7,516 bases of DNA from Planctomycetota bacterium (GTDB taxonomy: Bacteria; Planctomycetota; UBA1135; UBA2386): assembly GCA_016793305.1 (NCBI GenBank), contig JAEUHU010000518.1:1-7516 (forward strand). The letters run 5' to 3'. This document shows, piece by piece, positions 1 to 7,133 of the stretch; position 1 is the first letter of the stretch; the number at the start of each line of letters is the position of its first letter. Below the pieces are notes generated by a model. The model ran no database searches. It saw only the letters and a list, made by a program, of their open reading frames with translations, and was not told where the DNA came from. The translations under genes were made by a program, and so were the position numbers.

Positions 1-437
1 CTCGTGCGGCTGCTCGCCGACGTGGTGCGCAGCCAGCGGCCACGCGCCGAGCACGCGGCGGTGCGCCTCGACCTGCAGGCACCCCCCTCGCTGCTGCTGC
101 GGGCCGACGGCAAACGCTTGCAGCACGTGTTCCACAACCTGGTCGACAACGCCGTGCAGGCGATGCCGACCGGCGGCACCTTGACCATCCGGGTCACCAC
201 CGACGGCGCGGCCGCCGAGATCGCGTTCGCCGACCAGGGCCGCGGCTTCTCGGCCACCGCGCTGCAGCGCTTCGCCGAGTTCTTCTTCAGCGAGAAGGAG
301 GGCGGCATGGGCATCGGGCTCAGCGTCGCCGCCGAGATCGCCAAGGCGCACGGCGGTAGCCTGTCGGCCGCGAACCGTTCCGAAGGTGGCGCCGTGGTCA
401 CGGTCCGCCTGCCGCTCGCTCCGCCCTCCACCGCCTC

Positions 438-441
<4 letters not shown>
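1..441 (+). CDS. Sensor histidine kinase, C-terminal ATPase domain (5' truncated by window edge)
   Basis: This is the C-terminal 146 residues of an NtrB/AtoS/ZraS-like sensor kinase; the sensor and dimerisation/phosphoacceptor parts lie outside the window. The frame is open from base 1, so any apparent start near base 4 is not the real one. The visible part is a HATPase_c domain, which binds ATP and phosphorylates the kinase's own histidine for transfer to the partner regulator. Counting codons from base 1, the N box is HNLVDNA at 45-51 (key N46 and N50), the G1 box is DQGRGF at 78-83, a Phe-rich F-box-like stretch spans 91-96, and the G2 glycine loop GGMGIGL is at 101-107, followed by the typical SVAAEIAKAHGG helix. 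The stop overlaps the start of the downstream NtrC-type regulator (ATGA, 438-441), so the two are very probably a translationally coupled cognate pair. The signal sensed cannot be inferred. Confidence 0.93.
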
Positions 442-1847
<1,406 letters not shown>

Positions 1848-1862
1848 CGCAGCGAGTGCTGG

Positions 1863-2477
1863 TCAGGCCCCGGACGGCCGCACGCAGAACTCCAGGCGAT
1901 ACGCGCCGAGCAGCGGCTGCAGTACCTCCTGCACCCTCGCTTGCGTCCACGGCTGCTCGAAGCACGCCATGACCGCCAGCACGCCCGGCTGCAGGTGCGG
2001 CCGGACGACCACGTCTCCCGGGTGGCCCGCGGCCCGCAAGGCCGCCTCGCAGCGCAGCGAGAGTTCCTGCCGCGCGGTGCGGTCCCGCCCGGCCTTCGAC
2101 TGCGCCGACCGCAGTTCGGCGATCGCCTCGCGCAGGGTCGCGAGCACCGCACCGATCGCGTCCCTTGCATACGGCGCCCGGGGCAGCGACTTCGCGAAGG
2201 CTTCGAGACGCTGCTTCTTCGCGCGCAGGCCCGCGAGATCCAGCGAATCGGGGATCTCCAGCTCCCCTTGGAACTCGACATAGGACCGCAGTTGCTCGAG
2301 CGACGCGAACGCGCGTTCCCGAGCCTGCCAGCTGCCAGTCCCGTGCGGGAAGCAGAACACGGCCCCCGAGGCGTCGTGGGCCAGCACGTCGCCGAGCGCG
2401 TCGCGCGCCACCGGCACGAACCCGGCCGGCAGGCCCTCGAGTCCGCGGCGCTCGGCGTCCCATCGGATCCAGGTCAT
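1863..2477 (-). CDS. Uncharacterised protein with SUKH (SMI1/KNR4)-like N-terminal segment
   Basis: A 204-residue soluble protein with no signal peptide or membrane segment. Residues about 19-70 (GFVPVARDALGDVLAHD, then GAVFCFPHG, then a SLEQLRSYVEF helix) resemble the C-terminal half of SUKH/SMI1-KNR4 domains, where a 'pia..G(D/N)' strand, a 'V..w.H' strand and a closing helix recur. SUKH proteins are known as toxin-immunity or regulatory scaffold proteins. Residues 80-150 are helical and charged, possibly coiled coil. Residues 152-204 look like a small alpha/beta domain (VVVRPHL, VLAVMACF, helix, YRLEFCVRP) that I do not recognise. The ATG at 2477 was chosen because an upstream in-frame ATG at 2627 would add 50 Arg/Ser-rich residues overlapping the divergent gene. 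It converges on the response regulator with 15 bp between stops. No toxin gene is adjacent, so an immunity role is not supported by context. The gene call is firmer than the domain call. Confidence 0.75.
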   Translation of the reverse strand: MTWIRWDAERRGLEGLPAGFVPVARDALGDVLAHDASGAVFCFPHGTGSWQARERAFASLEQLRSYVEFQGELEIPDSLDLAGLRAKKQRLEAFAKSLPRAPYARDAIGAVLATLREAIAELRSAQSKAGRDRTARQELSLRCEAALRAAGHPGDVVVRPHLQPGVLAVMACFEQPWTQARVQEVLQPLLGAYRLEFCVRPSGA

Positions 2478-2483
2478 GCCGTC

Positions 2484-2512
2484 AGTCTGCCGGCCGAGCC
2501 CTGTTCCGCCAA
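2484..2512 (-). promoter_or_regulatory. Putative sigma-70-type promoter of the SUKH-like gene
   Basis: On the minus strand, TTGGCG (2512-2507) and CAGACT (2489-2484) are separated by exactly 17 bp. Each matches three or four positions of the -35 and -10 consensus. The -10-like box ends only 6 nt before the ATG at 2477, so transcription from it would begin at about the start codon and give a leaderless mRNA. There is no Shine-Dalgarno sequence in front of this ATG, which fits that reading. Prediction by eye only. Confidence 0.3.
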
Positions 2513-2535
2513 CACGATGCGTTCCCAGGTTGGAG

Positions 2536-2551
2536 CGTGCGTCAACGCGCG
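2536..2551. promoter_or_regulatory. Small inverted repeat in divergent intergenic region
   Basis: Six-base arms CGTGCG and CGCGCG flank TCAA (one G-T mismatch if read as DNA, a wobble pair if RNA). It sits 20-36 bp before the GTG start at 2572, roughly where a -35 element for that gene would lie. It could be an operator or a chance GC dyad; nothing else in the sequence supports a regulator binding here. Confidence 0.15.
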
Positions 2552-2559
2552 TCGCTGCC

Positions 2560-2565
2560 GATAGT
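2560..2565 (+). promoter_or_regulatory. Putative -10 element of the phosphatase gene
   Basis: GATAGT matches four of six positions of TATAAT and is the only A/T-richer hexamer close to the gene. It ends 6 nt before the GTG at 2572, again placing the expected transcription start at the start codon. No acceptable -35 box is found 16-18 bp upstream, so confidence is low. Confidence 0.25.
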
Positions 2566-2571
2566 CGTCGC

Positions 2572-3132
2572 GTGCACCGCCGAACCCCACTCCTGCTCGC
2601 CGCACTGTTCCTCGGGTCGGCCTGCACCGGATTCCGCGAAGTCGTGCCCGGCGTCTACCGGTCGCCGCAGCCGGCCGAAGACCAGCTGTTCCGCCGGATC
2701 GCCGCCTACCACCTGCGCACCGTCGTCTGCCTGCGTGGGCGTGCCCCGGCCTCGGCGGCCAGCGAACGCGCCACCTTCGGGGCGGGCGCCCGGTTCCTCG
2801 CCGTGCCGATGTCGGCGACCCGCCTCCCCCGGCCGGAAACCTTGCACGAACTCTGGCAGGTCGCCGCGACCGCCGAACGCCCGCTGCTGCTGCATTGCCG
2901 GGCCGGCGTCGACCGCACCGGGCTCGCCGCGGCGGTGATCGTCTTGCACGACACCGGCGATCTCGAGTTGGCCCGCGATCAACTGGACCTGGTGCCGCAC
3001 GGTCACACCGGCCTGATGGGCACCGCCGCGATGGACGACGTGCTCGAACTCTACGAGCCCTACCACCACCTGATGCCGTTCCCGCAGTGGGTCGACGAGG
3101 TCTACACGAAGCTGCGCGAAGGCGAGCGGTGA
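2572..3132 (+). CDS. DSP-type (cysteine-based) protein phosphatase, probable lipoprotein
   Basis: A 186-residue protein of the dual-specificity/Siw14-like phosphatase group. The PTP loop is HCRAGVDRTG at 108-117, giving the CX5R signature with nucleophile C109 and phosphate-binding R115. The N-terminal motif VPGVYRSPQP (25-34) is typical of bacterial members, as is the C-terminal FPQWVDEVY near the end. The position that often carries a general-acid Asp reads VPMSATRLP (78-86), without Asp; related bacterial proteins can also lack it. The GTG start was chosen because it gives a compact signal sequence: RR, a hydrophobic core at 7-14, then LGSAC (14-18) and C18 as a possible lipidated cysteine. 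Gly at -3 is not ideal, so a plain signal peptide or anchor is possible. An earlier ATG at 2476 would add 32 Arg/Pro-rich residues in front of this signal and overlap the divergent gene's start codon. The substrate is unknown. Confidence 0.85.
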   Translation: MHRRTPLLLAALFLGSACTGFREVVPGVYRSPQPAEDQLFRRIAAYHLRTVVCLRGRAPASAASERATFGAGARFLAVPMSATRLPRPETLHELWQVAATAERPLLLHCRAGVDRTGLAAAVIVLHDTGDLELARDQLDLVPHGHTGLMGTAAMDDVLELYEPYHHLMPFPQWVDEVYTKLREGER

Positions 3133-3156
3133 GCCGGCGGATCCGGCGGCCCGCCC

Positions 3157-3185
3157 TTTCGTGCGTGAGGAACGCCGCGTAGCGT
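3157..3185 (+). promoter_or_regulatory. Weak putative promoter before the transporter gene
   Basis: TTTCGT (3157-3162) and TAGCGT (3180-3185) lie 17 bp apart, and the second ends 9 nt before the TTG start at 3195. Only the TT of the first box and the TA...T of the second fit consensus. The TAG of the second box is also the in-frame stop that limits the transporter's start. No Shine-Dalgarno is visible. The gene could instead be read from the phosphatase promoter, since only 62 bp separate the two. Confidence 0.18.
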
Positions 3186-3194
3186 CGCGCCCGC

Positions 3195-4427
3195 TTGGAC
3201 GCCTCGCTGCTCGTCTTCGTCGCCGTCTACCTGGTGATGATCTGGGGCCGTGTCCCGGGCCTGCGGCTCGATCGCACCGGTGCTGCCCTGCTCGGGGCGA
3301 TCGCCGTGCTCGGCCTCGGGGCCCTGCCGCTCGAGCACGCGTGGCGCACCATCGATCCGGGCACGATCGCGCTGCTGCTCGGCCTGATGCTGGTCTCGGC
3401 GCGCCTGCAGTTGGCCGGCTTCTACACGGCGGTCGCCGCGTGGCTCGCGGCGCGCCCCACCAGCCCGCAGCGCTTGCTCGCCGAGCTGGTCGCGACCGTC
3501 GGCGCCCTGTCGGCGGTGCTGACCAACGACGTCGTCTGCCTCGCCCTGGCGCCGCTGCTGATCGAAGTGTGCCTGCGTCGCCAGCTCGATCCGGTGCCGT
3601 TCCTCCTGGCCCTGGCGTGTGCGGCCAACGTCGGCAGTGCCGCGACGCTGATCGGCAATCCGCAGAACATCCTGATCGGCCAGGCCCTGCGGGTCGACTT
3701 CGCGCGCTACCTGCTCGATGGCGGCGTGCCGGCCGTACTCGGGCTCGGCATCGTCTGGGGCGTGCTCGTGCAGCGCTACCGCGGCCGTTGGCTCCGCCCG
3801 CTGCCGCTGCCGCCATCGCGCGATCGCGCGCTCGATCGCGGCAGCAGCACCCTGGCGCTGGCGGTGCTGGTGCTGCTGGTGCTCGGGCTGCTGTTCTGCC
3901 CGCTGCCGCACGGCGTGCAGGCCCTGATGGCCGGCGGCGCCGTGCTGGTGTCGCGCCGCCAAGCGTGCCGGCAGGTCTTCGAACACGTCGATTGGCAGCT
4001 GCTGGTGCTGTTCGCAGGCCTGTTCGTGGTGAACGGCGCCCTGCAGCATGCCGGCCACGCGGCGCGTGCGTTCGCCTGGCTCGCCGAGCACGGGGTCGAC
4101 GTGCGGCAGCCGCATGTGCTGTTCCCGGTCAGTGCGATGGCCTCGAACGTGATCTCGAACGTGCCGCTGACGATGCTGCTGCTGCCGGCGGTCGACGGGG
4201 TGCCATTGGCCGGGCCGATCCTGGCGCTGGCGACGACGCTCGCCGGCAACCTGCTGTTGGTCGGCTCGATCGCGAACCTGATCGTCGTCGAACAGGCGCA
4301 GCGCGCCGGCATCACGCCGCAGGTTCGTTCGTGGACCGGATCGCATTGGCGCACCGGCGTGCCGGTCACGCTGGCGACGCTGGCGATCGCCGCCGGCTGG
4401 CTGTGGTTGCGCGGCATGGTCGGTTGA
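3195..4427 (+). CDS. SLC13/ArsB-type (CitMHS superfamily) anion transporter
   Basis: A 410-residue, nearly all-hydrophobic inner-membrane transporter with roughly 10-12 membrane segments, normal for the ion-transporter superfamily of DASS/SLC13, ArsB and the YbiR-like proteins. It shows the internal two-repeat signatures of that fold. The first half has TNDVVCLALAPLL (110-122) and NVGSAATLIGNPQNILIG (145-162); the second has ASNVISNVPLTMLLLP (316-331) and TLAGNLLLVGSIANLIVVEQA (348-368). These Asn/Thr/Ser-Pro hairpin motifs form the substrate and cation sites in the family. A polar loop at about 193-218 separates the halves. The GNPQN motif suggests the YbiR-like branch, but the anion (dicarboxylate, sulfate, arsenite or other) cannot be told. 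An in-frame TAG at 3180 forces a start after it; TTG at 3195 is the first usable codon and keeps the first membrane helix intact, while ATG at 3237 would cut it. It follows the phosphatase gene by 62 bp. Confidence 0.9.
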   Translation: MDASLLVFVAVYLVMIWGRVPGLRLDRTGAALLGAIAVLGLGALPLEHAWRTIDPGTIALLLGLMLVSARLQLAGFYTAVAAWLAARPTSPQRLLAELVATVGALSAVLTNDVVCLALAPLLIEVCLRRQLDPVPFLLALACAANVGSAATLIGNPQNILIGQALRVDFARYLLDGGVPAVLGLGIVWGVLVQRYRGRWLRPLPLPPSRDRALDRGSSTLALAVLVLLVLGLLFCPLPHGVQALMAGGAVLVSRRQACRQVFEHVDWQLLVLFAGLFVVNGALQHAGHAARAFAWLAEHGVDVRQPHVLFPVSAMASNVISNVPLTMLLLPAVDGVPLAGPILALATTLAGNLLLVGSIANLIVVEQAQRAGITPQVRSWTGSHWRTGVPVTLATLAIAAGWLWLRGMVG

Positions 4428-4438
4428 TCGGGCTCGCA

Positions 4439-4457
4439 GCCCCGCCTTCCGCGGGGC
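4439..4457 (+). terminator. Strong GC hairpin between transporter and beta-domain protein genes
   Basis: A perfect 7-bp inverted repeat, GCCCCGC / GCGGGGC, encloses the loop CTTCC. It begins 12 nt after the transporter's TGA and ends 11 nt before the next ATG. There is no T-tract after it, so it is not a classical intrinsic terminator. It may act as a U-less terminator, a 3'-end stabiliser or a leader hairpin for the next gene. It is the clearest RNA secondary structure in any gap of this window. Confidence 0.4.
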
Positions 4458-4462
4458 ACGAT
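4457..4462 (+). promoter_or_regulatory. Possible -10 element before the beta-domain protein gene
   Basis: CACGAT ends 6 nt before the ATG at 4469, the same spacing as in front of the genes starting at 2477 and 2572. It matches three of six consensus positions and has no -35 partner at 16-18 bp. Its first base is the last base of the hairpin. Reported mainly for the spacing pattern. Confidence 0.15.
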
Positions 4463-4468
4463 GCGGCG

Positions 4469-5593
4469 ATGCGTCCTGCTCCTCTGCTGTTCGGTGCCGT
4501 GCTGCTGCTGGCGATCGGGCTCGCGTGGTGGCTCGTGCCCTCCGGCGAGTCCCCGCCACCGCCGTCCGCATCGCTCGAACCGGAGGGGCAGGCACCAGCC
4601 CCCGCCGAGCCGGCCTCGGCCCGTGTCGAAGCCACGCCGAAGGCAGCACCCGAGCCGGAGCCTGTGGTCGAACCCCCGCCCCCGCCGCCTTCGGAGGCGG
4701 CCACGGCCGAGCCCAGCAACCTGCTGGTGCGGGTCCACGACGCAGCGAGCAACGGCCCGGCCAGCACCTTCCGTTGGCGTCTGCGGCTCGGTGGCGAGGT
4801 GCGGCAAGGCGACGGCAAGGACGGCCAGGTCGCCCTGCACCTGCCACCGGGTACGAAGGGCGACCTGCTGGTCGAAGCCGACCTGCGCCAGCCGGTGCAG
4901 CGGCCGGGCCTGCAGGCTCCTCCGGCCGACCAGCTGCCGCTCGCCGTCGACGTGACGCTGGTGCCGGTCGTGACCGCCGCCGGCATCACGCTGCACGTGC
5001 ACGACCTGGCCCAGCAGCCGATCCGGCACGTGCGCGTCGACGCCTTCCGGGTCGGCGACCACAACCGCGACAGCGCCTGGTATCTGGAACCGGCCCTGTG
5101 GGCGCGGCTCGCCCACGCCGACGGCGGCAAGTACGACGTGCCGCCACTGCCGCCCGGAGAGTACGGGCTGCGGCTGGTGGCAATGGGCGAGGACGGCACC
5201 CTGGCGCCGCTGCTGCCGTACCTGCGCACGTTCGTGCTGACCGGCGACAACGGCTTCGTCGAGGACGTGCCGCTCGAACCCGGCGCGGTGCTCGTGCTCG
5301 AGCTGGTCGACGGCTACGGCGCGCCCTACGACCCGATCAAGTTCGGCACCGCCACACTGAGCCTGCGTTTGCCCGGTGGCCCGATCGTGCAGCGGAAGTG
5401 GTTCTGCCGCGACGGCGACCACGAGACCTCGGCGATCGACCAGCTGCCCGGAGTCGGGATCGCCCATGCTGCCCAGGCGCTGCCCGCGGGCAGCTACGAA
5501 CTGGAGGTGTTCTGCAACGGGGATCCGCGCGTGCGCACCCGCCTCGAGCTGCGGAGCGGCGAAGTGCTGCGCTCGCGCATCGTCGTGCCGTAG
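4469..5593 (+). CDS. Membrane-anchored protein with carboxypeptidase-regulatory-like beta domains
   Basis: A 374-residue protein whose ATG was chosen because it directly precedes a single N-terminal membrane segment (6-23, LLFGAVLLLAIGLAWWLV). A long Pro/Glu/Ala-rich linker follows (27-82), which should hold the rest away from the membrane on the outer side. The remainder is predicted beta-rich in about three units. Residues 84-165 contain NLLVRVHDA and VALHLPPGTKGDLLVEA. Residues 172-257 contain ITLHVHDLAQQPIRHVRVDAF and LPPGEYGLRLVA. Residues 273-374 contain LVLELVDGYGAPYDPIKF and LPAGSYELEVFCNGD. The 'LPPGEY/LPAGSY' turn followed by a strand is the hallmark of carboxypeptidase-regulatory/transthyretin-like (Greek-key) domains common in cell-surface proteins. 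No catalytic motif is visible, so a binding or structural role is likely; the ligand is unknown. It ends 10 bp before the stop of a converging gene. Confidence 0.85.
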   Translation: MRPAPLLFGAVLLLAIGLAWWLVPSGESPPPPSASLEPEGQAPAPAEPASARVEATPKAAPEPEPVVEPPPPPPSEAATAEPSNLLVRVHDAASNGPASTFRWRLRLGGEVRQGDGKDGQVALHLPPGTKGDLLVEADLRQPVQRPGLQAPPADQLPLAVDVTLVPVVTAAGITLHVHDLAQQPIRHVRVDAFRVGDHNRDSAWYLEPALWARLAHADGGKYDVPPLPPGEYGLRLVAMGEDGTLAPLLPYLRTFVLTGDNGFVEDVPLEPGAVLVLELVDGYGAPYDPIKFGTATLSLRLPGGPIVQRKWFCRDGDHETSAIDQLPGVGIAHAAQALPAGSYELEVFCNGDPRVRTRLELRSGEVLRSRIVVP

Positions 5594-5603
5594 CGGCCGG
5601 AGC

Positions 5604-6596
5604 TCATTTCACGTCGAAGCCGCCGGTACGGCGCATCTCGCCGTCGAATCCGACCAGTGCCGAGAACGCGACCAGCAGCGGCGCGTCGAGGAACAGCTGC
5701 GGCGAGGGGGCACCGTTCACCACCATCGCCAGGCCTTGCAGAACCAGCAGGCACAACCCGGCGCGCAGCGGATCGAGGAAGCGGTCGGCGCGCGCATGCC
5801 GCCACCAGATCCCGCAGACGATGCCGGCCCCGAGCGTCGCGTGCCAGTTGCAGCGCGTGCCGAGCAGCAGCACGGCGACGAACACCACGATGCCGGCGAC
5901 GAGGCGCTGGTTGCCGTTCTGGGCGAGGTTGGCGACGGCGCGGGCGGCGTTCGCGCGCTTCTCGGCCCAGACCCGGTGCAGCCGCTGGCGCTCCGTCTCG
6001 GGCAGCGCCCGGAACCAGTCGCTGGCCTCACGCGGGTCGTGGTCGAGCGCCGCTTGGTCGTCGTGGGGCAGTGCGGCGACTTGGACGACTGGCATCTCGA
6101 GCGGAGCCGGGCTCGCCGTCTGGCCGCCCGCCGACCCGGCGTCGGGACGGGCCCCGACGGAGACGCCTTCACGCGGGTCGCTCGCGCGGGCTTCGACCTC
6201 GTGGCTCGCAGCCACGCGTCGACCGCGACGCCGGCGCCGTTCTTCCCGACCTTCGCGTTCCTGCATGGCGGCCACGAAGCTCTGTGGCGGCGGTGCTGCG
6301 AGCAGCTTCGCCCGCAGCGCCGCGAGCGCGCGCAGCACCGCCGGGTCGTCCGGCGGCGTCGGCGGTGGTTCGGGCAGGGCGGCAGGCTCGGGTGGCTGGC
6401 TGGCGCGGGCGGGCAGCGGCGGCACGAAGGCCGAGACGGCGCCGATGCCCGAGGTGGGCCCACCCACCATCCCGGCTGCGTTCGCGGGATCGACCGGAGC
6501 GGTGCGCTTGCCGAGTGCCGCCAGTTCGCCCGGGTGGGCGCACTGGGCTTCGGCGGGCAGCGGCAACCAGTCGTCGTCGGTCACGCGGAGCCTCAT
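5604..6596 (-). CDS. Unrecognised protein: long disordered N-terminus and C-terminal membrane domain
   Basis: I do not recognise this 330-residue protein. Residues 1-190 look disordered. They include a Pro-rich stretch (59-85), a short helix (86-100) and an Arg-rich patch (120-127, five Arg in a row then GRR). Residues 190-225 form an amphipathic, charged helix (WFRALPETERQRLHRVWAEKR). The C-terminal 100 residues contain about four short membrane helices, near 232-248, 253-265, 279-293 and 301-317. By hydropathy the layout is a cytoplasmic tail feeding a small multi-pass domain, as in generic DUF-type membrane proteins. The ATG at 6596 is preferred; a GTG two codons upstream (6602) is an equal-frame alternative, and neither has a Shine-Dalgarno. 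The opposite strand also has long open frames, but their translation is Gln/His/Arg-rich in the way expected of a shadow of a membrane protein. It converges on the beta-domain gene and diverges from the lipoprotein gene. Confidence 0.78.
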   Translation of the reverse strand: MRLRVTDDDWLPLPAEAQCAHPGELAALGKRTAPVDPANAAGMVGGPTSGIGAVSAFVPPLPARASQPPEPAALPEPPPTPPDDPAVLRALAALRAKLLAAPPPQSFVAAMQEREGREERRRRRGRRVAASHEVEARASDPREGVSVGARPDAGSAGGQTASPAPLEMPVVQVAALPHDDQAALDHDPREASDWFRALPETERQRLHRVWAEKRANAARAVANLAQNGNQRLVAGIVVFVAVLLLGTRCNWHATLGAGIVCGIWWRHARADRFLDPLRAGLCLLVLQGLAMVVNGAPSPQLFLDAPLLVAFSALVGFDGEMRRTGGFDVK

Positions 6597-6635
6597 CGGC
6601 ACGAGGCGGAGTGCGCTGCAGACCGAGGCGGCGGC

Positions 6636-6664
6636 TTGTAGCAGGCAGGAACAGACCCGATCCT
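6636..6664 (+). promoter_or_regulatory. Putative sigma-70-type promoter of the lipoprotein operon
   Basis: TTGTAG (6636-6641) and GATCCT (6659-6664) are separated by exactly 17 bp, and the second ends 7 nt before the ATG at 6672. Each box matches about three consensus positions. With this spacing, transcription would begin at or next to the ATG, and no Shine-Dalgarno sequence is present. In the same gap the octamer CGAGGCGG occurs twice, 22 bp apart (6602-6609 and 6624-6631), which may be chance in such GC-rich DNA. Confidence 0.3.
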
Positions 6665-6671
6665 GTCGGCC

Positions 6672-7133
6672 ATGCCATCGACTCCACGCTCAGCCTCGCT
6701 CGCCGCAATGGCGCTCGCTGCCAGCGCCTGCACCTTCCACAGCACCGCCACCCACTGGAACGGCCGCATGGGCGTCGACGGCCAGCCGGTCCACCTGACG
6801 ACGACCACGACCTACGGCTTCAACCTGCTGGTGCTGTTGCCGTTCCTGGGCGACACGCGCACCGACTCGCTGGTCGAAGCGTGCACCGCCGAGATCGCCG
6901 AACTGGGCAGCGACCGCCTGCGCGCCGTCGAGACCGAGAGTGCCAACTGGTGGTACGCGCTGCCGCCGATCACCTGGATCGTGACGCCGGTGATGGGCAG
7001 CGTCAGCATCGAGTACACGCCGTCGGCCGCGGCCCTCGCCGAACAGAAGCGCCTCGACGCGGTGTTCGAGGAGCGCACCAAGGCACGCTTCGAACAGGAC
7101 AACCGCCACGTCGTGCCCGAGCCACGGCGATGA
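6672..7133 (+). CDS. Small lipoprotein of unknown function
   Basis: A 153-residue protein with a lipoprotein signal: R6, a hydrophobic stretch 8-17, then AASAC with C20 as the predicted lipidated residue. The mature part starts with a Thr-rich segment (HLTTTTTYGFNLLVLLPFLGDTRTDS, about 41-66, hydrophobic at its centre). A helix with one Cys follows (SLVEACTAEIAELGSDRL, 66-83). Next comes a conspicuous aromatic/Pro segment NWWYALPPITWIVTPVMG (91-108) and the strand SVSIEYTP, and the protein ends in a charged helix (AALAEQKRLDAVFEERTKARF). This resembles small envelope lipoproteins with unassigned roles; I cannot name the family. The ATG at 6672 directly precedes the signal sequence. Its stop overlaps the next gene's start (ATGATG at 7130-7135), so the pair is probably co-translated and may function together in the envelope. 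Confidence 0.82.
   Translation: MPSTPRSASLAAMALAASACTFHSTATHWNGRMGVDGQPVHLTTTTTYGFNLLVLLPFLGDTRTDSLVEACTAEIAELGSDRLRAVETESANWWYALPPITWIVTPVMGSVSIEYTPSAAALAEQKRLDAVFEERTKARFEQDNRHVVPEPRR

Noticed and set aside
1848..1862. Terminator between the convergent regulator and SUKH-like genes
   Set aside because: Only a 4-bp stem (CAGC/GCTG, 1850-1861) is present, with no T-tract on either strand.
2476..2571. Upstream ATG (2476) as the start of the phosphatase gene
   Set aside because: It would add 32 Arg/Pro/Val-rich residues in front of an evident signal sequence and overlap the start codon of the divergent gene.
1863..3132. Toxin-immunity pair made of the SUKH-like gene and its divergent neighbour
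   Set aside because: The neighbour is an intact DSP-type phosphatase with no toxin-delivery features, and the genes are divergent instead of co-directional. Nothing supports a toxin role.
3134..3160. GC-rich stretch with CCGGCGG twice and a possible hairpin followed by CTTTC, as a terminator of the phosphatase gene
   Set aside because: Only 4-5 bp stems can be formed, with either a 3-nt or a 10-nt loop, and the T run is three bases. This is not better than chance at this GC content.
4348..4366. Sigma-54-like element (TGGCGC ... GTGC) inside the transporter gene
   Set aside because: The spacing between the GG and GC elements is off by one, the -12 box lacks TTGC, and it lies within a coding region.
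3161..4468. Long + strand open frame running in from before the transporter and continuous with the beta-domain protein
   Set aside because: Its translation over this stretch is Arg/Ala/Pro-rich and lacks any recognisable pattern, while the other frame gives a clear SLC13-type transporter. Only the part from ATG 4469 is real.
3102..5467. Long minus-strand open frames opposite the transporter and beta-domain genes
   Set aside because: They are antisense shadows of well-supported + strand genes, with low-complexity His/Gln/Arg composition and no domain pattern.
5376..6641. Long + strand open frame opposite the minus-strand membrane protein
   Set aside because: The Gln/His/Arg/Glu-rich translation is typical of the antisense of a hydrophobic GC-rich gene. 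Its first part overlaps the certain beta-domain gene in another frame.
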